Shown one piece after another: positions 1-5,194 of a DNA stretch of 5,409 bases. Location of the stretch: NCBI GenBank assembly GCA_021813645.1, contig JAKAJW010000363.1, forward strand, positions 1-5,409. The letters are read 5' to 3'. Origin of the DNA: Pseudomonadota bacterium. Its GTDB lineage: Bacteria > Pseudomonadota > Alphaproteobacteria > Rhodobacterales > Rhodobacteraceae. Within the stretch, counting starts at the first letter, position 1, and every line of letters starts with the position of its first letter. The position numbers were made by a program, and so were the translations under genes. Below the pieces are notes generated by a model. The model did not search any database and was not told where the DNA came from. It was given only the letters and a program-made list of their open reading frames with translations.

Positions 1-679
1 CTTTCGGCAGTGCCGGCACCATGGAGGGTTTGAAGATCGACAGGATCAGCACGTAGCCGATGTAGATCGCGGTCAGCACCAGGCCGGGCACCATCGCGCC
101 CTTGTAAATATCGCCGACAGAGCGGCCGAGTTGGTCGGCCAGCACGATCAGCACGAGCGACGGCGGGATGATCTGCGCCAGCGTGCCGGACGCGGCGATG
201 ACGCCGGCGGCGACGCGCCGGTCATAGCCGTAGCGCAGCATGATCGGCAGCGAGATCAGACCCATGGCGATCACCGAGGCGGCAACGACGCCGGTGGTGG
301 CCGCCAGCAGCGCGCCCACCACGATCACCGCATAGGCCAGTCCGCCACGAACCGGGCCGAACAGTTGTCCGATCGTTTCCAGCAGATCCTCGGCCATGCC
401 GGAGCGTTCGAGCACGATCCCCATGAAGGTGAAGAACGGAATGGCGAGCAATGTCTCGTTCGACATCACCCCCCAGAAGCGTTCGGGCAGGGCGTAGAGC
501 AGCGGCCAGTCGAGCGAGATCGTGCCATGCGAGTGCGGCGCAAGCAGCACACCGACCACAAAGAACAGCAGACCGTTCGCCGCCAGCGAGAAGGCGACCG
601 GATAGCCAAGCAAAAGGAAGACCATGAGCGACAGGAACATGATCGGTGCCATGTTCTGCGCAATAATTTCCATCATCAT
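1..679 (-). CDS. dctM: TRAP transporter large permease DctM (partial, C-terminus beyond the window)
   Basis: This is the large, transport-catalysing membrane subunit of a tripartite ATP-independent periplasmic (TRAP) transporter. Such systems use an ion gradient to import small organic acids or similar solutes delivered by a periplasmic binding protein. The first 226 codons are visible and are strongly hydrophobic throughout. Seen motifs are MSNETLLAIPFFTFMG (about residues 72-87), a Gly/Ala-rich helix with TTGVVAASVIAMG (128-140), and ASGTLAQIIPPS (163-174). These match the IT/DctM superfamily, and the long segment before MSNETLL resembles the FcbT3-like (mannitol/chloroaromatic) branch. Family members are usually well over 400 aa, so about half is missing. 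The start is the first of three consecutive ATGs (679, 676, 673). It overlaps the dctQ stop as ATGA, which suggests translational coupling, with a GGGGGA stretch just upstream as ribosome site. The choice among the three ATGs is uncertain. The substrate cannot be read from the sequence. Confidence 0.93.
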   Translation of the reverse strand, partial: MMMEIIAQNMAPIMFLSLMVFLLLGYPVAFSLAANGLLFFVVGVLLAPHSHGTISLDWPLLYALPERFWGVMSNETLLAIPFFTFMGIVLERSGMAEDLLETIGQLFGPVRGGLAYAVIVVGALLAATTGVVAASVIAMGLISLPIMLRYGYDRRVAAGVIAASGTLAQIIPPSLVLIVLADQLGRSVGDIYKGAMVPGLVLTAIYIGYVLILSIFKPSMVPALPK

Positions 680-1260
680 TGCTTCATTCCCCCGGCCATC
701 TCTTCGGCCTCGATCTCGGCCGAGGCATGCGAGGAGACAAACGGTGTCGGATCCTCCATATCGCCACGCATCACCGCGATCTTCTTGATGATTTCCGATA
801 CGCCCTGGAACGTGAGCAGCGCGAAGCCCAGGAGCAGGAAGAGCTTGGCCGGCCACAGGATGAGCCCGCCCGCATTGGTCGACATCTCGCCGCTCTGGTA
901 GGACTGCCAGACCCAGGGGATGAAATACGCGTCCATCAACAGGACGAAGGGCATCAGGAAGAAGATGTGGCCCAAAAGGTCGATCCAGTGCTGCGTCCGC
1001 CGCTTCAGCGCGCCGTAGAGGATGTCGATCCGGATATGCTCGTTGTGGCGCAGCGTATTGGCCGAGGCCAGGAGGAACGCCGCCCCGAAGAGATACCATT
1101 GCAGCTCCAGCCAAGCGTTGGAGCTTTCGTTGAAGATCTTCCGCACCGTCGCGTTCACCGCGCTCACCAAGATGGCGACGAGGATCAGCCAGGCGACGGA
1201 CTTGCCGATCGCCTCGGTCGTTGCGTCGATGGCGCGGGAGAGTTTTAGGAGGCCTCCCAT
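676..1260 (-). CDS. dctQ: TRAP transporter small permease DctQ
   Basis: This is the small integral membrane subunit that pairs with DctM in the inner membrane and helps dock the loaded binding protein. It is 194 aa with about four predicted membrane segments: roughly 22-39, 55-70, 95-115 and 138-160. Family landmarks are NEHIRIDIL (73-81), with the conserved Arg and Asp, and SGEMSTNAGGLILWPAK (123-139), the usual Ser-Gly-Glu...Gly-Gly-Leu...Trp-Pro block. The C-terminal tail after about residue 165 is acidic and hydrophilic. I start at ATG 1260 because AAAGGGA lies about 6 bases upstream. An upstream GTG at 1299 would fall inside the predicted -10 element. The gene heads the visible operon, and its stop overlaps the dctM start by 4 bases. 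No dctP-like binding-protein gene precedes it. Confidence 0.93.
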   Translation of the reverse strand: MGGLLKLSRAIDATTEAIGKSVAWLILVAILVSAVNATVRKIFNESSNAWLELQWYLFGAAFLLASANTLRHNEHIRIDILYGALKRRTQHWIDLLGHIFFLMPFVLLMDAYFIPWVWQSYQSGEMSTNAGGLILWPAKLFLLLGFALLTFQGVSEIIKKIAVMRGDMEDPTPFVSSHASAEIEAEEMAGGMKQ

Positions 1261-1298
1261 AGGAAATCCCTTTCTGGCCGAGGGTTCGTGCGCGATCA

Positions 1299-1327
1299 CG
1301 TATGTCTGACAAGCCGTGAGGCGTCAA
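1299..1327 (-). promoter_or_regulatory. Predicted sigma70-type promoter of dctQM
   Basis: On the minus strand a -35 TTGACG (1322-1327) is followed by a 17-base spacer and a -10 CATACG (1299-1304). Transcription would begin near 1292, leaving a leader of about 31 bases that carries the dctQ ribosome site. The -35 is close to consensus and the -10 is only moderate. The call comes from reading by eye. Confidence 0.42.
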
Positions 1328-1372
1328 CCGCGCGGCGGCGGGCCGTCGCCTCCGGTCGCGCCTCGGGGGTGC

Positions 1373-1401
1373 TTGACAGAACCGGCGGCGGCGCCAGGAT
1401 G
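1373..1401 (+). promoter_or_regulatory. Predicted sigma70-type promoter of the DUF1345 gene
   Basis: A perfect TTGACA (1373-1378), preceded by C as is common in alphaproteobacteria, is followed 16-17 bases later by CAGGAT/AGGATG (1395-1401). Transcription would begin near 1408, about 25 bases before the ATG. It is back to back with the dctQ promoter, with roughly 45 bases between the two -35 boxes. The -10 is weak, so the call rests mainly on the -35. Confidence 0.45.
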
Positions 1402-1432
1402 CGTCCGCCGCCCAGGGTTCCCCGGTTGCCCC

Positions 1433-2089
1433 ATGCTTCGAAGCCGTCCGTTGCCGCATCCGCGTTTCATCGCCTTCCTGGCGCTCTTCGCCAGCGTCGG
1501 CCTGGCCGCCGGAACCTTCCTGCCGGCGGTCCGACCCAGCGTCGCCCTGGTCGCCGGCTTCGACACCGGCGCCGCCGCCTTCATCCTGAGTGCGGTGCCG
1601 CTTTGGCGTGACCGGACGGAGCGCGTGAGCCATGTCAGGGCCGAGCGCGACGACGGCGGGCAGAAGCTTCTGTTGGTCATTCTGGTGGCCACCCTGGCCG
1701 TGGTCTTGGTGGCGCTCGGCATGGCGGTGCAGCATCAGAACGGACGCACGCCGGCCGACCTTGCGCTGGTGGTGGTGATGCTGACCCTGGCCTGGGTACT
1801 GGTGAACCTGGTCTACAGCTTTCACTATGCCCATCTGTTCTATGAGATCCGGCGCCACGGCGGGGCGGCAAAGGCCGACGGCGGGTTCGCCTTTCCCGGC
1901 GGCCAGCCGCCGAGCTTCGCCGATTTCTGCTACTTCTCCTTCACCATCGGCATGACCTGCCAGGTGTCGGACGTGGCGATCACCGACCAGCGGATCCGCC
2001 GCGCCGCGCTGATCCACGGGCTGGTGTCGTTCTTCTTTAACCTGGGTGTCTTCGCCCTGACCGTGAACGTGCTCGCCGGCGTGCTCTAG
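1433..2089 (+). CDS. DUF1345 family integral membrane protein
   Basis: This is an inner-membrane protein of unknown function, 218 aa, the usual size for the family. Predicted membrane segments lie at about 12-33, 36-58, 78-99, 110-130 and 193-216. Two blocks identify the family: YSFHYAHLFYE (128-138) and DFCYFSFTIGMTCQVSD (164-180), followed by T.(R)IRR and a final hydrophobic helix LVSFFFNLGVFALTVN. The block at 164-180 is amphipathic and may be a re-entrant or pore-like segment, which is inference. I start at ATG 1433 because the upstream in-frame extension is Pro/Gly/Arg-rich and runs through the predicted promoter. Ribosome-site complementarity is weak, with AGGG about 15 bases upstream. 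The gene stands alone, divergent from dctQM and convergent with the VOC gene. Confidence 0.9.
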   Translation: MLRSRPLPHPRFIAFLALFASVGLAAGTFLPAVRPSVALVAGFDTGAAAFILSAVPLWRDRTERVSHVRAERDDGGQKLLLVILVATLAVVLVALGMAVQHQNGRTPADLALVVVMLTLAWVLVNLVYSFHYAHLFYEIRRHGGAAKADGGFAFPGGQPPSFADFCYFSFTIGMTCQVSDVAITDQRIRRAALIHGLVSFFFNLGVFALTVNVLAGVL

Positions 2090-2131
2090 AGCCGGTGCCG
2101 CATCGCACGCGCGGCCGCCGTCGCGGGGCGG

Positions 2132-2518
2132 TCAGTGCCGCTCGATCAGGTCCCAACGGTTGCCGAACGGGTCGCGCCAGACCGCCACGATGCCATAGGG
2201 CTCGCGCCGCGGTGGCTCTTCGAAATGGACGCCGGCGGCCAGCATCGCCTGGTGATCGCGGTCGAAATCGTCGGTATCGAGGAAGAAGCCGACCCGTCCG
2301 CCGGCCTGCCTGCCGATCACGGTGGCTTGCTCGGGCGTGGCAGCGCGGGCCAGCAGCAGGCGGCAGCCGCCGCCGGGCGGCTCCACCGTCACCCAGCGCT
2401 TGTCGCCCTGCGGGATGTCCTCGGTCAGCCGAAAGCCGAGGCGGTCGACATAGAAGGCGATGGCGGCGTCGTAATCGGGCACGACGAGCGCCACGGCGCT
2501 GATCTTCGCGGCGCTCAT
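2132..2518 (-). CDS. VOC (glyoxalase/bleomycin-resistance fold) family protein
   Basis: This is a small cytoplasmic protein of the vicinal oxygen chelate superfamily, 128 aa, matching one two-module VOC domain. Module one begins ISAVALVVPDYDAAIAFY (6-23) followed by LGF. Module two contains GRVGFFLDTDDF and ends DPFGNRWDLIE (116-126), the usual C-terminal signature with its Glu. The position that often carries the first metal-ligand His (I-x-H-V) is Ala8 here, so the classic glyoxalase metal site is probably incomplete. The function (lyase, dioxygenase-like or ligand binding) is not predictable. The start at 2518 lies only 5 bases after the bpt stop, so the two are very likely co-transcribed and possibly translationally coupled. 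No good separate ribosome site is visible. In-frame sequence upstream of 2518 is the shadow of bpt. Confidence 0.9.
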   Translation of the reverse strand: MSAAKISAVALVVPDYDAAIAFYVDRLGFRLTEDIPQGDKRWVTVEPPGGGCRLLLARAATPEQATVIGRQAGGRVGFFLDTDDFDRDHQAMLAAGVHFEEPPRREPYGIVAVWRDPFGNRWDLIERH

Positions 2519-2523
2519 CGGGG

Positions 2524-3360
2524 TTAGCCGGCGGAATGCAGGCCGTCGGGCAGGCGGATGCGGGCGACCTGCTCGGCGATCGGATCGACCGAGAGCGGGT
2601 GCAACTCGGCCCCGTGCTGGGCGATGTCGCCGATCGGCTGCCACTGACCCTGCTTGTAGATCTCCAGCGCCGAGAACTTCGCCTTGTAGCCCATCTTTCG
2701 GCTGCCGGGCACCCAATAGCCGAGGTAGACATAGGGCAGACCGGCCTCGCGGGCGATGCGGATATGGTCGAGGATGATATAGGTTCCGAGCGAATCCGAG
2801 GACCGGTCGGGGTCGTAGAAGGAATAGACCATCGACAGACCGTCATCGAGCACGTCGGTGAGGCAGACGGCGGTGAGGTTGCGGCGTCGCGGCCGGCTGG
2901 CGTCGGGCAGCGAATATTCGATCACCCGCGAGCGCACCGGGGTCTCTTCGATCATCGCTGCGAATTCGAAGATGTCCATGTCGGCCATGCCGCCGTCGGC
3001 GTGGCGGCTGTCGAGGTAGCGGCGGAACAGCGCATACTGATCCTCGGTCGCCCAGGGGCTGGTGGCTTCGCGCTGTAGTTGAGCGTTGCGCTTCAAGGTC
3101 TTGGCCTGGCTGCGCGATGGCTGGAATTCGGCGACCCGGATCCGGGCCGAGAGGCAGGCCGAGCATTCCGCGCAGGAGGGCCGGTAGAGCACGTTCTGCG
3201 AGCGGCGGAAGCCCTGCTTGGACAGCATGTCGTTCAGCTTCTCCGCCCGCTCGCCCTGCAGCGCGGTGAACAGCTTCCGTTCCATCCGGCCCTCGAGATA
3301 GGGGCAGGGCTGCGGAGCCGTCACGTAGAACTGGGGCGCGATGGGAAGCGTGTGGCGCAT
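2524..3360 (-). CDS. bpt: Aspartate/glutamate leucyltransferase Bpt (N-end rule aminoacyl-tRNA-protein transferase)
   Basis: This cytoplasmic enzyme transfers leucine from Leu-tRNA to proteins with N-terminal Asp or Glu, marking them for ClpS-ClpAP degradation. It is often annotated as arginyltransferase because it is homologous to eukaryotic ATE1. It is 278 aa, slightly longer than typical bacterial members. N-terminal domain: PCPYLEGRMERKLFT (18-32) and LYRPSCAECSACLSARIRV (58-76), giving Cys19 plus Cys63, Cys66 and Cys69. C-terminal GNAT-like domain: GTYIILDHI, then YLGYWVPGSRKMGYKAKF (212-229), a hallmark of the family. The start at 3360 fits the family N-terminus MRHTLPIAPQFY. The 13 extra upstream codons look like leader. 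No clear Shine-Dalgarno site precedes it. It is first in a pair with the VOC gene. Leucyl versus arginyl specificity is assigned by the bacterial Bpt form and was not tested. Confidence 0.95.
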   Translation of the reverse strand: MRHTLPIAPQFYVTAPQPCPYLEGRMERKLFTALQGERAEKLNDMLSKQGFRRSQNVLYRPSCAECSACLSARIRVAEFQPSRSQAKTLKRNAQLQREATSPWATEDQYALFRRYLDSRHADGGMADMDIFEFAAMIEETPVRSRVIEYSLPDASRPRRRNLTAVCLTDVLDDGLSMVYSFYDPDRSSDSLGTYIILDHIRIAREAGLPYVYLGYWVPGSRKMGYKAKFSALEIYKQGQWQPIGDIAQHGAELHPLSVDPIAEQVARIRLPDGLHSAG

Positions 3361-3389
3361 CGGTCGGCGGAAAGGTGAGCGATCGCGCA

Positions 3390-3418
3390 AGGGTAGCAAG
3401 CCAACCTCGCGCCGCCAA
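3390..3418 (-). promoter_or_regulatory. Possible promoter of bpt and the VOC gene
   Basis: In the 74-base gap before bpt, the minus strand has TTGGCG (3413-3418), a 17-base spacer and TACCCT (3390-3395). Transcription would begin near 3383, with a leader of about 23 bases. Both boxes are partial matches. Read-through from the RDD gene is the alternative. Confidence 0.33.
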
Positions 3419-3434
3419 GCACAGAGTTCGTCCT

Positions 3435-3890
3435 TCAGCCTCGCGCCATGCGGTTGATCGCCACGCTGCCCAGAACCAGATCGGACAGGCCCTGGCCGCG
3501 GGCCGTCGTCAGCATCAGCGCGATCGAGACGAGCTGCGGCAGCACGGTGGCGGCGCAGAGGGTATAGCCCAGAGTGTGGAAGAAGGCGGTGGCCGGGTCG
3601 AAGCGACCGCCGTCGAGCCGGCGGAACTCGATCGCGACGAAGCGCATGCCCCAGGTGGCCGAGCGGGTGGAGAGCGTGACCCAGCGGTAGAGGAAGTTCA
3701 GAACCAGAAAAAGCGCCGGCAAAAAGAACAATGCGATGAAGGCGGTAAACGGCACAGCTAAGGCGGTCAGCAGGGCAACCAGCAGGGTGTCGATTACCCA
3801 GGCGAGTGCCCGTTTCGGCGCCACGTCGCGGTAGAAGCCGGCCTGGAACTCGGGGTCGGGAAGCCGGGAGTAGGGATCGGCGGAATACAT
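3435..3890 (-). CDS. RDD family membrane protein
   Basis: This is a small inner-membrane protein of the RDD family (PF06271), 151 aa, one complete domain. The defining residues are visible: Arg27 in APKRALAWVIDTLL, Asp34 in the same first helix, and Asp137 in GLSDLVLGS. Membrane segments lie at about 28-50, 52-72 and 105-128, with a TWGMR motif (79-83) and a polar loop between the second and third. Some RDD proteins have been linked to cation/proton exchange or to cofactor and electron-carrier contexts, but nothing here assigns a substrate. The start at 3890 is chosen because the in-frame upstream extension runs through the hairpin at 3909-3928 and the end of the DUF2852 gene. Shine-Dalgarno complementarity is weak. 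It lies 55 bases after the DUF2852 gene and 74 before bpt, all on the same strand. Confidence 0.9.
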   Translation of the reverse strand: MYSADPYSRLPDPEFQAGFYRDVAPKRALAWVIDTLLVALLTALAVPFTAFIALFFLPALFLVLNFLYRWVTLSTRSATWGMRFVAIEFRRLDGGRFDPATAFFHTLGYTLCAATVLPQLVSIALMLTTARGQGLSDLVLGSVAINRMARG

Positions 3891-3905
3891 CGGCGGCTCA
3901 CGGCG

Positions 3906-3928
3906 AAAGGGCGGCCCGAAGGCCGCCC
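3906..3928 (-). terminator. C(UUCG)G hairpin with short U run between the DUF2852 and RDD genes
   Basis: On the minus strand GGGCGGCC, the tetraloop TTCG and GGCCGCCC form a perfect 8-bp all-GC stem closed by C-G. This is the extra-stable cUUCGg type. It is followed by only three T residues before CGCC. It begins 17 bases after the DUF2852 stop and ends 15 bases before the RDD start codon. It could be a partial intrinsic terminator that lowers RDD expression, or a 3'-end or processing stem that stabilises the upstream mRNA. The short U run argues against full termination. Confidence 0.5.
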
Positions 3929-3945
3929 GCACGGGGGGATGAGGG

Positions 3946-4398
3946 TCAGGACTGCGGCGGCGGCTCGGGCGGGGTTTCGCGGGCGGCGCGGGCGCGTTCG
4001 TCCATGAATGCATCGAATTCGGTCTTGTCCTTGGCGGCGCGCAGCCGCTCCAGAAAGGCCTCGAAGGCCCCCTGTTCGTCTTCCAGCCGCTTCAGCGTAT
4101 CGGCCTTATAAGCGTCGAAGGCGCTGTTGCCCGAGGGGCGGAAGCCGTAGCGGAGGGTGTCGCCATAGGCCTTCCAATGCTCGCGATACTGGCGGCGCAT
4201 CTCGTTGCGGTGCTGGCGCCATTCGGCGCGGCAAGGTCCGTTGAACATCCGTTTGCTCCAGATCATGTAGAAAAGAAGGGCGAGGCCTACCGGCCAGAAA
4301 AGGATGAAGCCGAGGATCATGGCCGCTATCCACGCGGGGCGGCCGCGTTCGTCGAGCCAGTCCTGGGCCTGGGCGGGCCAAGCGGTGATGGCGGTCAT
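3946..4398 (-). CDS. DUF2852 family single-pass membrane protein
   Basis: This is a protein of unknown function, 150 aa, recognised as DUF2852 (PF11014), a family seen mainly in alphaproteobacteria. A short N-terminal region is followed by GRPAWIAAMILGFILFWPVGLALLFYMIWSKRM (19-51), one hydrophobic helix with an internal Trp-Pro and a positively charged C-terminal flank (SKR). The positive-inside rule therefore places the long C-terminal part in the cytoplasm. That part is rich in charged residues. SGNSAFDAYKADTLKRLEDEQGAFEAFLERLRAAKDKTEFDAFM (89-132) is the conserved core and looks like an amphipathic helix or coiled coil. The tail is Pro-rich. The start at 4398 is well supported by AGGAG six bases upstream (4405-4409). 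The gene has its own promoter flanked by two inverted repeats and is followed by the RDD gene. Confidence 0.9.
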   Translation of the reverse strand: MTAITAWPAQAQDWLDERGRPAWIAAMILGFILFWPVGLALLFYMIWSKRMFNGPCRAEWRQHRNEMRRQYREHWKAYGDTLRYGFRPSGNSAFDAYKADTLKRLEDEQGAFEAFLERLRAAKDKTEFDAFMDERARAARETPPEPPPQS

Positions 4399-4419
4399 GG
4401 CGAACTCCTGTGCGAGACC

Positions 4420-4438
4420 ATGTGAAGCGTTTTCACAT
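4420..4438. promoter_or_regulatory. Operator-like inverted repeat 1 (downstream copy)
   Basis: ATGTGAA and TTCACAT are perfect 7-bp arms around the 5-base spacer GCGTT. It overlaps the predicted transcription start (about 4436) of the DUF2852 gene, where a bound dimer would block initiation. Both arms are identical to those of the second copy 57 bp upstream. The spacing (TGTGA-N7-TCACA) is one base longer than a CRP site, and TGTGAA-N5-TTCACA is one longer than a Rex site. The regulator is therefore not identified. Confidence 0.6.
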
Positions 4439-4442
4439 CCCC

Positions 4443-4471
4443 AAGATCGGCATCGTCCGAGCAGCCGTCAA
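4443..4471 (-). promoter_or_regulatory. Predicted sigma70-type promoter of the DUF2852-RDD genes
   Basis: The minus strand carries TTGACG (4466-4471, preceded by C), a 17-base spacer and GATCTT (4443-4448). The predicted start is near 4436, giving a leader of about 38 bases with the AGGAG ribosome site. It sits exactly between the two inverted repeats, which strengthens the call. The -10 is imperfect. Confidence 0.5.
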
Positions 4472-4474
4472 GAG

Positions 4475-4497
4475 CGATGTGAACGATTTTCACATCG
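4475..4497. promoter_or_regulatory. Operator-like inverted repeat 2 (upstream copy)
   Basis: CGATGTGAA and TTCACATCG are perfect 9-bp arms around the spacer CGATT. It lies 3 bases upstream of the predicted -35 of the DUF2852 promoter. It shares the ATGTGAA-N5-TTCACAT core with the copy at 4420-4438. A perfect 18-base symmetry in a GC-rich genome, in AT-rich sequence, is unlikely to be chance. Confidence 0.65.
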
Positions 4498-4555
4498 GGC
4501 TTCGGCCGCAGTTCGGAGAAGGTCTGAGCTCCGCCCGGCAAGGCTTTGAGACGGC

Positions 4556-4619
4556 GTGTAAAAACCGATACCGATTTTACACCGATTTTGCACCGATTTC
4601 GCACCGACATGAGGTCGGT
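4556..4619. repeat. 11-bp tandem repeat array with flanking inverted repeats
   Basis: ACCGATTTT-type units start at 4570, 4581 and 4592, with a diverged fourth (ACCGACATG) at 4603. The period is exactly 11 bp, about one helical turn. An extra ACCGAT sits at 4564-4569. GTGTAAAA (4556-4563) and TTTTACAC (4575-4582) form 8-bp inverted arms around 11 bases. At the other end ACCGAC (4603-4608) and GTCGGT (4614-4619) form a 6-bp stem with a 5-base loop. The stretch is more AT-rich than its surroundings. It lies between the YbaK-like stop and the DUF2852 promoter. No convincing gene covers it. It may be an upstream regulatory array. The end stem might also act as the 3' end of the YbaK-like transcript, though it has no T run. 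Confidence 0.7.
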
Positions 4620-4668
4620 AACGGCGGGATCGCGCCGGGTTTTCGCGGCCGTCGTTTCGGTGGCGGGC

Positions 4669-5139
4669 TCAGGCGGTGAAGTCGGCCAGCGTCGCGCCGG
4701 TGACGCGATGCAGCGCGGCGGGGGCGATGGCGAAGATGTGCCGCGGCGTGCCGGCGGCGGCCCAGACCGTCTCGAAGGCCATCAGCCGGGGGTCGAGGAA
4801 GGCGGTGACCGGGGCGATGTGGCCCACCGGCGAGACCCCGCCGATGGCGAAGCCGGTCTCGGCGCGGACCAGATCGGCGTCGGCCCGGCCGAGCGGCTCG
4901 CCGACCAGCGCCGAGGCCTTTTCGGCGCTGACCTGGTTGCCGCCGGCGGTCAAAAAGAGCCGGACATGGCCCGAGCTCTCGCCGCGGAAGATAATCGACT
5001 TCACGATCTGATCGAGCGCGCAGCCGGCGACGGCGGCGGCCTGGGCGGCGGTGCGGGTGTCTTCCTCGGTGGCGAGGATGTCGACAGTGAGGCCGGCGGC
5101 CTCCAGGGCCGCCTTCACGCGGTTCAGGCTCTTGCTCAT
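4669..5139 (-). CDS. YbaK/ProX-type aminoacyl-tRNA deacylase (trans-editing)
   Basis: This is a free-standing editing domain of the YbaK/EbsC superfamily (PF04073), 156 aa, full length. Members hydrolyse mischarged aminoacyl-tRNA in the cytoplasm, typically Cys-tRNA(Pro) (YbaK) or Ala-tRNA(Pro) (ProXp-ala), protecting translation fidelity. Visible features are SLNRVKAALEAAGL at the N-terminus, Lys47 in DQIVKSIIFR (the family's near-invariant Lys), FLTAGGNQVSAEK (62-74), and GFAIGGVSPVGH (96-107), the glycine-rich substrate-pocket loop. The C-terminus FETVWAAAGTPRHIFAI is also typical. The start at 5139 has GGAAGGGG about 6 bases upstream. The in-frame extension to 5220 crosses the divergent promoter region and is rejected. 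The substrate cannot be fixed from sequence alone. It is divergent from glnE and transcribed alone. Confidence 0.92.
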   Translation of the reverse strand: MSKSLNRVKAALEAAGLTVDILATEEDTRTAAQAAAVAGCALDQIVKSIIFRGESSGHVRLFLTAGGNQVSAEKASALVGEPLGRADADLVRAETGFAIGGVSPVGHIAPVTAFLDPRLMAFETVWAAAGTPRHIFAIAPAALHRVTGATLADFTA

Positions 5140-5159
5140 CGTGGTCCCCTTCCGCCGGC

Positions 5160-5188
5160 ATCCTGACCGCGCCGGCCGCCGGTCGCAA
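5160..5188 (-). promoter_or_regulatory. Possible promoter of the YbaK-like gene
   Basis: The minus strand has TTGCGA (5183-5188), a 17-base spacer and CAGGAT (5160-5165). Transcription would begin near 5153, right at the GGAAGGGG ribosome site, giving a leader of about 14 bases. The CAGGAT box resembles the one proposed for the DUF1345 gene. The -35 is a partial match. Confidence 0.35.
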
Positions 5189-5194
5189 GCCCCG

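Noticed and set aside
131..901. Long plus-strand open frame opposite dctM and dctQ
   Set aside because: The predicted protein is a low-complexity mix rich in His, Arg, Gln and Asp with no fold-like pattern. It lies wholly antisense to two clear membrane protein genes. High-GC DNA produces such shadows.
2090..2131. Possible bidirectional terminator between the convergent DUF1345 and VOC genes
   Set aside because: The 42-base gap is very GC-rich and only short 5-bp stems can be drawn. There is no T run on either strand.
2037..2846. 269-aa minus-strand open frame across the VOC gene and the bpt 3' half
   Set aside because: It is Arg/Ser/Pro-rich, in a different frame from both recognised proteins, and extends into the convergent DUF1345 gene.
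4420..4497. The inverted repeats as CRP or Rex binding sites
   Set aside because: CRP sites have TGTGA-N6-TCACA and Rex sites TTGTGAA-N4-TTCACAA. Both repeats here have one extra central base, and both copies agree on that spacing.
4395..4610. Possible 71-aa minus-strand small protein covering the intergenic region before DUF2852
   Set aside because: It is built from the tandem repeats, the promoter and both inverted repeats. It has no ribosome site at its start and overlaps the DUF2852 start out of frame.
4556..4619. The 11-bp repeats as a CRISPR array or a plasmid-type origin
   Set aside because: The units are far too short and lack spacers for CRISPR. No replication gene is nearby, and the neighbours are chromosomal housekeeping genes.
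4577..5188. 203-aa minus-strand open frame overlapping the YbaK-like gene
   Set aside because: It is an Arg/Pro/Gly-rich out-of-frame shadow of a well-supported gene and reads into the repeat array.
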